14,665 nucleotides of DNA. Origin: JALHRI01 sp044351685 (lineage in GTDB: Bacteria; Pseudomonadota; Alphaproteobacteria; Rickettsiales; UBA3002). The stretch spans positions 1 through 14,665 of the forward strand of contig JBILFK010000028.1 of assembly GCA_044351685.1 (NCBI GenBank), in the 5' to 3' direction. The position numbers were made by a program, and so were the translations under genes. Below, one piece after another: positions 1 through 6,250 of this stretch (positions within the stretch are counted from its first letter, which is position 1; each line of letters begins with the position of its first letter). The notes beneath the pieces were generated by a model. It did not search any database. It was given only the letters and a program-made list of their open reading frames with translations, and was not told where the DNA came from.

Positions 1-349
1 CACCCGATTCGACCACTGCACCATCCATCACTTTGGCACCCATACCGACAAAACAATCATCTTCGAGTGTGCAGGCATGCAGCAACGCCTGATGCCCCAC
101 CGTAATGCCCGAGCCAATATTGGTTGGGCCCGTGCCGCGCGTGACATGAATGATGGTGCCATCCTGAATGTTGGTGCGTTCGCCAATACGAATCGGGCAG
201 ACATCACCGCGAATCACCGTGCCGAACCAGATATTGGTGTGTGCGCCAATATGCACATCGCCAATGACCACCACGCCGGGCGCAATAAACGCTTCGGGGT
301 GGATGGTAGGCAAAATGCCTTTGAAAGGAAGTATCACTGCGCCACTCAT
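1..349 (-). CDS. Gamma-carbonic anhydrase-like hexapeptide-repeat protein (3' end cut by window edge)
   Basis: This is the N-terminal 116 residues of a left-handed beta-helix protein of the gamma-carbonic anhydrase/PaaY/YrdA family; the C-terminus lies beyond the left edge. Visible signs are hexapeptide-type periodicity from about residue 20, the early RGD segment (R47-G48-D49), and three histidines in the family's metal-ligand pattern: H68 in IIHVT, then H86 and H91 in GHQALLH. This fits a zinc- or iron-binding trimer, but many relatives have no measured carbonic anhydrase activity, so hydration of CO2 is an inference. The start ATG overlaps the argC stop by four bases (ATGA), indicating translational coupling. 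Cytoplasmic; no signal peptide seen. A link to argC through bicarbonate supply for arginine synthesis is possible but speculative. Family assignment is firm, substrate is not. Confidence 0.85.
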   Translation of the reverse strand, partial: MSGAVILPFKGILPTIHPEAFIAPGVVVIGDVHIGAHTNIWFGTVIRGDVCPIRIGERTNIQDGTIIHVTRGTGPTNIGSGITVGHQALLHACTLEDDCFVGMGAKVMDGAVVESG

Positions 350-1386
350 GGGAATACCGCCGTGGCACTCAGGCCGGTGGTTTCTTCGAGCCCGAACATC
401 AGATTGGCATTTTGCAATGCCTGCCCGGAAGCTCCCTTGACCAAGTTATCAATCACCGAAACTAAAATCAGTTCACCTTTGATGCGGCCCGCATGCGCCG
501 AAATCACGCAGTGGTTGGTGCCGCGCACCTGATGCGTAGAAGGCGCGCCCGCTTCCAGCACATGCACGAAGGCTTCGCCTTCATAGCTATTGCGCAAATG
601 CGTGCGCACCGCATCGACCGTGACACCGTCTGCCAGTGGCACATGGATGGTGGCCAGCATGCCGCGCGGCATCGGCATTAAATGCGGTGTGAAGCTGATG
701 GTAATCGCCTCGCCCATCACGCGCGATATTTCCTGTTCCATTTCTGCCATGTGGCGATGCGCGCCGATGCCATAGGCGGAAACGCCACCATCGACTTCGC
801 AAAATAGCATTTCCTGCTTGGCGCTGCGCCCAGCACCGGAAACACCTGAAAGCGCATCGATCACGATGCTTTCAGCGCGCACCATGCGGTGTTCAAGCAG
901 TGGCAATAGCGGCAGTAAACTTGCCGTGGGGTAACAGCCCGGGTTGGCCACTAACGTTGCTGCAGCAATCGCTTCGCGCGTATGTTCGGTGAGGCCATAT
1001 ACCGCAGTTTTTTGCAGTTCGGGTGCGCGGTGTGCGTGGCCATACCACTGCGCATATTCGGGCAGTGAATGCAGGCGAAAATCGGCCGATAAATCGACAA
1101 TTTTTACATGCGATGGCAGGCCCGCGATAATTTCTTGGGTGGTACCGTGTGGCAGGCAACAAAACACTACATCGATCGTGGAAAAATTGACATCGGTATG
1201 CTTGACCAGATCGGGCAAATTGCGGTGGCGCAGATGTGGATATACGCTGGCAATCGGCTTGCCAGCCTGCGAATCACCGGTGAGGGCGCGCACATGAAAT
1301 TGCGGATGATTTTCGAGCAATCGCAACAGCTCGGCACCGGTGTAGCCCGATGCGCCTAAAATTGCCGTGTCGATGGTTTGTGTCAT
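346..1386 (-). CDS. argC: N-acetyl-gamma-glutamyl-phosphate reductase
   Basis: ArgC catalyses the NADPH-dependent reduction of N-acetylglutamyl phosphate to the semialdehyde, the third step of arginine synthesis, in the cytoplasm. The 346-residue length matches the longer (type 1) family. The N-terminal Rossmann motif GASGYTGAE is at residues 11-19, the catalytic cysteine is C151 in NPGCYPT, and the conserved SGVSGAGR (180-187) and GAHRH (208-212) segments are present. The start is fixed because the nucleotide-binding strand begins only a few residues in. The probable ribosome site is AAGGGA (minus strand, 1400-1395), eight bases from ATG; the spacer is the pyrimidine run CTCCTCCT. A perfect hairpin lies just upstream (1403-1428). 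The gene follows rpsI after 268 bp and is coupled by a 4-bp overlap to the carbonic-anhydrase-like gene. Confidence 0.97.
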   Translation of the reverse strand: MTQTIDTAILGASGYTGAELLRLLENHPQFHVRALTGDSQAGKPIASVYPHLRHRNLPDLVKHTDVNFSTIDVVFCCLPHGTTQEIIAGLPSHVKIVDLSADFRLHSLPEYAQWYGHAHRAPELQKTAVYGLTEHTREAIAAATLVANPGCYPTASLLPLLPLLEHRMVRAESIVIDALSGVSGAGRSAKQEMLFCEVDGGVSAYGIGAHRHMAEMEQEISRVMGEAITISFTPHLMPMPRGMLATIHVPLADGVTVDAVRTHLRNSYEGEAFVHVLEAGAPSTHQVRGTNHCVISAHAGRIKGELILVSVIDNLVKGASGQALQNANLMFGLEETTGLSATAVFP

Positions 1387-1402
1387 AGGAGGAGTCCCTT
1401 AC

Positions 1403-1428
1403 TAGATTTCCGCATCAGCGGAAATCTA
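1403..1428 (-). promoter_or_regulatory. Perfect 11-bp inverted repeat in the argC leader
   Basis: The arms TAGATTTCCGC and GCGGAAATCTA pair without mismatch around a 4-base loop (ATCA on the plus strand). On the argC strand the hairpin ends 16 bases before the start codon, just upstream of the likely Shine-Dalgarno sequence, so it would sit in the 5' leader. On the plus strand it is followed by five T's, so it could act as a terminator for any rightward transcript, though no plus-strand gene precedes it. Function (leader control, insulation, or part of a palindromic repeat) is not determined by the sequence. Confidence 0.6.
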
Positions 1429-1582
1429 TTTTTACTTCCCGCTTCGGCCTACTGGCCTACGCGATGAAGTGCGCTCTGGCAGACTCGGACATTCTGTCCT
1501 CGAATAACAGAAAAAAACCATCATTTTAACCGTTTGGTTTTCAGTGTGCAGATACTAGGAGCAGGCGCGCACAGGGAGGGAG
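1429..1582. other. Non-coding spacer between rpsI and argC with small hairpins
   Basis: No convincing gene is present. On the minus strand there is an 11-codon mini-ORF (1492-1457, MSESARAHFIA) preceded by GAGG five bases before its ATG, a GGCC-TACT-GGCC hairpin (1447-1458), and a 5-bp stem TCTGT/ACAGA around 1493-1511. These could be a structured argC leader or part of a dispersed palindromic repeat. Confidence 0.35.
1511..1541 (-). terminator. Weak terminator-like hairpin after rpsI
   Basis: On the minus strand AAAACCA (1541-1535) can pair with TGGTTTT (1520-1514), and the descending arm runs into a seven-T tract (1517-1511). The stem is AT-rich with a 14-base loop, so intrinsic termination would be inefficient. 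It would end or attenuate the rplM-rpsI transcript before argC. Confidence 0.25.
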
Positions 1583-1598
1583 TGTACATAAATGTACA
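1583..1598. promoter_or_regulatory. 16-bp perfect palindrome, possible operator
   Basis: TGTACAT-AA-ATGTACA is a perfect inverted repeat 56 bp downstream of the rpsI stop. It has the size and symmetry of a dimeric repressor site, but no cognate regulator is in the window. It could also fold as a 7-bp RNA stem with too small a loop to be a good hairpin, which favours a DNA site or chance. Confidence 0.3.
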
Positions 1599-1654
1599 TG
1601 ACCGACCGCGCACGTATGCGACAACGTAGATGCAGGCTGAAAAGCGAACGAAGA

Positions 1655-2116
1655 CTAGCGTTTGCTGAACTGGAAGGAACGACGTGCTTTCGCGCGGCCA
1701 TACTTCTTACGCTCTACCACGCGGCTATCGCGGGTGAGGAAGCCGCCTTGGCGCAGCACTTTGTGGAAAGTCGTATCGTAAATATCCAGCGCACGTGAAA
1801 TACCGTGGCGTACCGCACCGGCTTGGCCCGAAAGACCACCGCCTACGACGGTTGCGAACACATCGAACTTGGCTTCTTCTTTGAGCGCAGCGAAAGGCTG
1901 GTTGATGATCATGCGCAATACAGGGCGCGCAAAATATGCTTCAACGGTTTTGCCGTTCACTTCAAACTTGCCGCTGCCACGCTTGATCCACACGCGGGCA
2001 ATGGCGTTTTTACGACGGCCAGTGCCGTAGGTACGGCCCTGCGCATCCATCACGCTGCCTTCTTCTACAGGTTGAACGGTGGGGGCTGCTTTTGCCGGTT
2101 TTTTTGCAGTTGCCAT
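1655..2116 (-). CDS. rpsI: 30S ribosomal protein S9 (uS9)
   Basis: S9 is a small-subunit head protein whose C-terminal tail reaches the P-site tRNA. The 153-residue product has the signature around residues 92-110 (GGGLSGQAGAVRHG) and ends in the canonical FQFSKR, so the 3' end is intact. The first roughly 25 residues are an extension beyond the E. coli length (130) and include a Lys/Ala/Pro stretch (AKKPAKAAP), echoing larger tails on L21 and RsfS in this window. A Shine-Dalgarno GAGG lies seven bases before ATG. It follows rplM by 11 bp, the usual L13-S9 operon order. Confidence 0.98.
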   Translation of the reverse strand: MATAKKPAKAAPTVQPVEEGSVMDAQGRTYGTGRRKNAIARVWIKRGSGKFEVNGKTVEAYFARPVLRMIINQPFAALKEEAKFDVFATVVGGGLSGQAGAVRHGISRALDIYDTTFHKVLRQGGFLTRDSRVVERKKYGRAKARRSFQFSKR

Positions 2117-2127
2117 GAAATCCTCGA

Positions 2128-2589
2128 TTAGCGTGCGTTTTTAACGTTCATTGCCGCGAAATCAACCACTTTAGGCTGCTGTGCGGTGTGTGGGTGTTCG
2201 CCCCCTGCATAGACATGCAGGTGCGTCATCTGACGGCGTGCCAGTGGGCTATCTTTCAGCAGCATGCGTTGCACGGCTTTCTCGATAATACGCTCGGACT
2301 TGCCTTCGCGCTGCAGATATTCTGGCGTTTGCGACTTGATACCGCCGGGGTGGCCGGTGTGGCGGTAGTAAATTTTGTTGGTAACTTTTTTACCGGTCAT
2401 CTTGATTTTATCGGCGTTGATAATCACCACATTGTCGCCACAATCCATGTGCGGGGTGAAAGTTGGCTTGTGCTTACCGCGCAACAATTTGGCGGTATAG
2501 CTTGCTAAGCGCCCGAGCACCACGTCTGATGCGTCGATGACCAGCCAGGCCTTTTGGATATCCGATGGTTTTGCCGTATATGTTTTCAT
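2128..2589 (-). CDS. rplM: 50S ribosomal protein L13 (uL13)
   Basis: L13 is an early-assembling large-subunit protein that binds 23S rRNA. The 153-residue product has the usual N-terminus (KAWLVIDASDVVLGRLAS at 13-30) and the family signature at about 104-134, including KAVQRMLLKDSPLARRQ and the HVYAGGEHPH segment. Length and both ends are normal. It is the first gene of the rplM-rpsI pair and has its own promoter about 60 bp upstream. The ribosome site is poor (GAGA, about five bases before ATG). Confidence 0.98.
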   Translation of the reverse strand: MKTYTAKPSDIQKAWLVIDASDVVLGRLASYTAKLLRGKHKPTFTPHMDCGDNVVIINADKIKMTGKKVTNKIYYRHTGHPGGIKSQTPEYLQREGKSERIIEKAVQRMLLKDSPLARRQMTHLHVYAGGEHPHTAQQPKVVDFAAMNVKNAR

Positions 2590-2623
2590 AGTTTTTCTCG
2601 TTTAGTCGCAAATAAGGGCGCTT

Positions 2624-2652
2624 TCGTTAGCGAACATTCTGGGCCATGTCAA
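2624..2652 (-). promoter_or_regulatory. Sigma70-type promoter for rplM-rpsI
   Basis: On the minus strand a perfect -35 TTGACA (2652-2647) is followed after exactly 17 bp by TAACGA (2629-2624) as the -10. Transcription would begin near 2617, giving a leader of about 28 bases before the rplM ATG. The placement matches a strongly expressed ribosomal protein operon. Confidence 0.65.
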
Positions 2653-2677
2653 TGGCTAAAGTAGAAAAATGCACGAA

Positions 2678-2700
2678 AGGCACCCCGCGGCTAGGCGCCT
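2678..2700 (-). terminator. Terminator-like hairpin at the end of the pst operon
   Basis: Starting in the stop codon of the PAS gene, AGGCGCC (2700-2694) pairs with GGTGCCT (2684-2678), seven pairs with one G-U, around a 9-base loop. TTTCGTGC and then a five-T run (2669-2665) follow. The T-run is offset by eight bases, so termination may be partial. It separates the pst transcript from the rplM promoter. Confidence 0.4.
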
Positions 2701-3181
2701 AAATACCGGCGGCTTCATCTTGCCAGGTGAAGGAAATACCACCAAAAATGGCTTCCACCGCATCATCGGAATCGCCGACCGGCAGCATGCATTGGCGATA
2801 TTTTATCCGCCGCCCCATCAGCGAGGTAAATTCGCCGTCTTCCATCATCGGGGCTTTGGTCTCCATGACCTTGCGGAAGCTTTTACCCAGCGCATGGGCA
2901 TTCGGGCCGATCATGGATTCGTTATGTTCATCGAAAATTTCGCCGCGATAGGCGCGAATAATGCCTTCGCCCAGATAGGTGTAGTTATAATCCTGCACGT
3001 TTAAAATGTCGCGCACCTGCACCAGAAAGCAATATTCCCATGAAAGCCCAAGATCATCGGGGTCGATATCCTGTTCGGCGGGAAATGACCGGCTGCCGCG
3101 CTTTTTATTCCAATACACCCGCAGGTTATTGGGGAAGCGGCGTTCATCGGCCATTTCATCGAGTTTTGCCATAATCGACAT
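2699..3181 (-). CDS. PAS_5-like small protein coupled to pstB
   Basis: The product is 160 residues from the ATG at 3181. It resembles the alphaproteobacterial PAS_5 family: a conserved tryptophan and RG pair (YWNKKRGSRSFP, about 23-34), the DIDPDDL motif (38-44) shared by these proteins, then a beta-rich stretch with a Y-x-Y-x-Y-LGEGI segment near 65-74. No enzymatic or output domain is attached, so it may be a stand-alone sensor or partner-binding module; ligand and partner are unknown. A longer start, GTG at 3199, overlaps the pstB stop (GTGA); I prefer the ATG because AAGGG sits seven bases before it. The gene is last in phoR-pstCAB, where phoU is often found, which suggests but does not prove a phosphate-related role. 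It is not PhoU: it lacks the length and the helical-bundle repeats. Confidence 0.75.
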   Translation of the reverse strand: MSIMAKLDEMADERRFPNNLRVYWNKKRGSRSFPAEQDIDPDDLGLSWEYCFLVQVRDILNVQDYNYTYLGEGIIRAYRGEIFDEHNESMIGPNAHALGKSFRKVMETKAPMMEDGEFTSLMGRRIKYRQCMLPVGDSDDAVEAIFGGISFTWQDEAAGI

Positions 3182-3195
3182 GTTTTTACCCTTTA

Positions 3196-3993
3196 TCACC
3201 CGTAGCGGCCTTCAATGTAATCACGTGTTTGCGTGATTTGTGGCGCTTCGAAAATCTGTTGGGTTTCACCGAATTCCACGAGCGTACCCAGATGGAAAAA
3301 TGCCGTATGCGCCGAAACGCGCTTGGCCTGCGCCATCGAGTGCGTGACGATGACGATGGTATAGGTTTGTTTCAGTTCGGCGATCAGCTCTTCCACTTTG
3401 CCGGTGGCGATTGGGTCAAGCGCCGAGCATGGCTCGTCCATCAGAATCACTTCCGGTTTAATCGCGATGGTGCGGGCAATGCACAGGCGCTGCTGTTGGC
3501 CGCCCGAAAGCCCGGTGCCGGGCTGGTGCAGGCGATCTTTCACTTCACCCCACAAGGCGGCGCGCGTCAGCGCTTCTTCGACCAGCGCATCCATATCGGC
3601 TTTGCTGTTCACCATGCCGTGAATGCGCGGGCCGTAGGCAATGTTTTCGTAAATCGATTTGGGGAACGGATTGGGTTTCTGGAACACCATGCCCACCTGC
3701 GCACGTAGCAACACCACATCGCGTGCGGTGTGTAAAATATCTTCGCCGTCGATATGGATACTGCCATCCACACGGCACCCGGCAATCAGGTCGTTCATAC
3801 GGTTGAAGCAGCGCAGAAACGTTGATTTACCACAGCCCGAAGGGCCAATGAACGCGGTCACGCTACGCGCGGCAATTTCAACCGAAACATGGTTCAGCGC
3901 TTGTTTTTCGCCATAAAAAACGCACACATTCTCGGCGACCATTTTCGGTGTGCGGGCGGCAGAAATTTCACTCTGTTTCATTGCGGCTACCAT
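3196..3993 (-). CDS. pstB: Phosphate ABC transporter ATP-binding protein
   Basis: PstB is the ATPase of the high-affinity phosphate importer PstSCAB on the cytoplasmic face of the inner membrane. All ABC motifs are intact in the 265-residue product: Walker A GPSGCGKST (50-58), Q-loop Q105 in MVFQKPNPFP, signature LSGGQQQRL (162-170), Walker B VILMDEP (182-188) and switch histidine H218. The Q-loop KPNPFP and the SALDP after Walker B are typical of PstB among ABC proteins. The ATG at 3993 overlaps the pstA stop by seven bases; an internal ATG at 3981 is an alternative start. The PAS-like gene follows directly. Confidence 0.97.
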   Translation of the reverse strand: MVAAMKQSEISAARTPKMVAENVCVFYGEKQALNHVSVEIAARSVTAFIGPSGCGKSTFLRCFNRMNDLIAGCRVDGSIHIDGEDILHTARDVVLLRAQVGMVFQKPNPFPKSIYENIAYGPRIHGMVNSKADMDALVEEALTRAALWGEVKDRLHQPGTGLSGGQQQRLCIARTIAIKPEVILMDEPCSALDPIATGKVEELIAELKQTYTIVIVTHSMAQAKRVSAHTAFFHLGTLVEFGETQQIFEAPQITQTRDYIEGRYG

Positions 3994-5252
3994 GTGATTT
4001 CAAACTTTCTGCGAATATAAATCGCGGTCGTATTTAGCAAAAGCAGCACCGCTAACAACACAATAATCGCGGTCGAGGTTTTTTCGACGAAGCCCAGTTC
4101 GGGGCTCGAGGCCCATAAATAAATCTGCACTGGCATGGCGGTGGCAGCATCGAGCATGGTGCGCGGCACATCGGCCACGAACGCCACCATACCAATCATC
4201 AGCAATGGTGCGGTTTCGCCAATCGCGCGCGCCATGCCCAAAATAGCCCCCGTCATCATGCCCGGCAGCGCATAGGGCAGCACATGGCTCCACACCACTT
4301 GCAGGCGGCTTGCACCAAGCGCCGTTGCAGCCAGCCGCATGCTGGGCGGCACCGCACGCAGCGAAGCGCGTGTGGCGATAATCATCACCGGCAACACCAG
4401 CAGTGCCAGCGTGAAACCGCCAACGAGTGGTGAGCTGCGCGGCAGGCCAAATACATTCAGCAGCACTGATAACCCAAGCAAGCCGTAAATAATCGAAGGC
4501 ACCGCTGCCAAATTATTGATGCAAAGTTCTAGCAGTTCGGTCAGCCGGTTTTTTGGTGCAAATTCTTCGAGATAAATCGCGGCAGCCACCGCAATCGGGA
4601 ACGCCGCCAGCATGCACATAAGCAGGGTAAATAACGAGCCCACCAGTGCGCCGCCCACACCTGCGCCTTCCGGCGCGCGAGAATCACCGCCGGTGAAAAA
4701 CCCGATGTTAAATGCTGCGTGCACACGCCCGGCTGCCTGCCATTCGGCAAGCCATGCAATTTGCTTATCGTTGATGGGGCGAGCATGGGCGGGAAGGCTG
4801 GCATCGATATTGCCCTTCAGTAGTTGGTCGGCGTTATCGCCAAGCGGAATACGAACCGCATCTTCGCATGCCGAATTGTTTTTATGCTTCGCGATGCAGG
4901 CGGCATGTTCGGTGGTTTGTGTCTGCCATTCATGCGCAGCGAAGGTGCCTACGAGCGATAATAATTGCCGCTTTTCCACATTGGTTTGCGGTGCCTGCGC
5001 CACGCTTTCGCGCACGGCATGTTTCATTTGCGTATAGGATTCTTCGAGCGTGGCAGGGGCATGTGCGGGCATGGGAAGCGCCAGTTCGTGGCGCACAAAC
5101 CCACTGATACCGGGTGTCACAATCGACCATAACAAATAGATAAGCATGGCCGTGGCAAAACTAAGTGCGGCAATGCCGTAGGCGCGAAAACGCCGCTCGC
5201 GGCGATGCCGCCGCGTGAGCACTGCCTGAGCATGGGTTTGCGCGTTATTCAT
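3987..5252 (-). CDS. pstA: Phosphate ABC transporter permease PstA with extra N-terminal domain
   Basis: PstA is one of two permeases of the phosphate importer. The 421-residue product is well over 100 residues longer than E. coli PstA (296). An N-terminal membrane segment (about 27-46) is followed by a roughly 140-residue, probably periplasmic region (about 60-190) that matches the DUF3333-type extension of alphaproteobacterial PstA, then the ABC permease core. The permease EAA loop is seen at about 308-332 (ATALGASRLQVVWSHVLP). Further hydrophobic helices lie at roughly 200-225, 250-265, 278-295, 337-360 and 393-412. It overlaps pstC by eight bases and pstB by seven, so the three are translationally coupled. 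C130 and C119 in the periplasmic region could form a disulfide; that is inference. Confidence 0.95.
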   Translation of the reverse strand: MNNAQTHAQAVLTRRHRRERRFRAYGIAALSFATAMLIYLLWSIVTPGISGFVRHELALPMPAHAPATLEESYTQMKHAVRESVAQAPQTNVEKRQLLSLVGTFAAHEWQTQTTEHAACIAKHKNNSACEDAVRIPLGDNADQLLKGNIDASLPAHARPINDKQIAWLAEWQAAGRVHAAFNIGFFTGGDSRAPEGAGVGGALVGSLFTLLMCMLAAFPIAVAAAIYLEEFAPKNRLTELLELCINNLAAVPSIIYGLLGLSVLLNVFGLPRSSPLVGGFTLALLVLPVMIIATRASLRAVPPSMRLAATALGASRLQVVWSHVLPYALPGMMTGAILGMARAIGETAPLLMIGMVAFVADVPRTMLDAATAMPVQIYLWASSPELGFVEKTSTAIIVLLAVLLLLNTTAIYIRRKFEITW

Positions 5253-6228
5253 ATTGCTCCCGGTATTTTTTCACCACGCGCAGCGCTACAATATTCAGCA
5301 GCAGCGTGAACACAAACAAGGTCAGCCCGAGGGCAAAAGCGGCAAGCGTTTTGGCGCTATCAAATTCCTGATCGCCCACTAGTAAGGTCACCATCTGCAC
5401 CGTCACCGTCGTTACCGCTTCAAGCGGATTGGCAGTAAGGTTCGCCGATAACCCGGCGGCCATCACCACGATCATGGTTTCGCCGATGGCACGTGACACT
5501 GCCAGCAACACCGCACCCATAATGCCTGGCAGTGCGGCAGGTAAAATCACCCGCTGAACGGTTTCGCTGGTAGTGGCGCCCAGCCCATACGATGATTCAC
5601 GCAGGCCGCGTGGCACGGCAGTGAGCATATCATCAGACAGTGACGAGATGAACGGAATAATCATTACCCCCATGGTGAGGCCCGCAGCCAGCGCACTTTC
5701 GGAAGCGACACTTAACCCAAAAAACAACCCCACCTCGCGCAGCAGTGGCGCCAGCGCCATAATCGCGAAATAGCCATAGACCACAGTCGGGATACCAGCC
5801 AGCAGTTCAAGCACCGGTTTCATGATGGCACGCGTGCGTGGGCGCGCATATTCGGAAAGGTAAATGGCACTCATCAGCCCCACGGGCACAGCCACCACCA
5901 GCGCGATCACCGTAATCATCAGCGTGCCTGCTAACAGCGGTATCACGCCAAAGGCGCCGCTTGAACCCGCCTGATCGGCACGCAATGCCGTTTGCGGGCT
6001 CCATTGCAGGCCGAATAAAAAATCAAACAGCGGCACCTGCGCGAAGAAGCGCAGTGATTCATCGAGCACCGAGAAAATAATCGCAAACGTACTTAGCACC
6101 GCAATCGCAGCACACAGCCATAATAGGCCAATGGCAACCCGCTCGAGCACGCGGCGAAGCGGAAATACAGGCGCCTTATATTGCACTGCAGAAATTGTCA
6201 TGCCGACGCTTTTAGCGATAGCGCACAT
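5245..6228 (-). CDS. pstC: Phosphate ABC transporter permease PstC
   Basis: PstC is the second permease of PstSCAB. The 327-residue product has about six hydrophobic helices (32-53, 96-125, 143-163, 180-197, 232-260, 290-314) and the cytoplasmic EAA motif at about 212-236 (YGLGATTSETVQRVILPAAL). The YGYFAIMALAP segment near 151-161 is also PstC-like. Length is close to E. coli PstC (319). Neither ATG 6228 nor the internal ATG 6201 has a clear Shine-Dalgarno sequence, so the first nine residues are uncertain. It starts 22 bases after the kinase gene and overlaps pstA. No pstS is present in the window; the phosphate-binding protein must be encoded elsewhere. Confidence 0.95.
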   Translation of the reverse strand: MCAIAKSVGMTISAVQYKAPVFPLRRVLERVAIGLLWLCAAIAVLSTFAIIFSVLDESLRFFAQVPLFDFLFGLQWSPQTALRADQAGSSGAFGVIPLLAGTLMITVIALVVAVPVGLMSAIYLSEYARPRTRAIMKPVLELLAGIPTVVYGYFAIMALAPLLREVGLFFGLSVASESALAAGLTMGVMIIPFISSLSDDMLTAVPRGLRESSYGLGATTSETVQRVILPAALPGIMGAVLLAVSRAIGETMIVVMAAGLSANLTANPLEAVTTVTVQMVTLLVGDQEFDSAKTLAAFALGLTLFVFTLLLNIVALRVVKKYREQYE

Positions 6229-6250
6229 ATAAGTAAAGCTTGAGGAAAGG

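Noticed and set aside
1592..1798. Short plus-strand frame beginning at the TGTACAT palindrome
   Set aside because: It runs antisense into rpsI and has no ribosome site.
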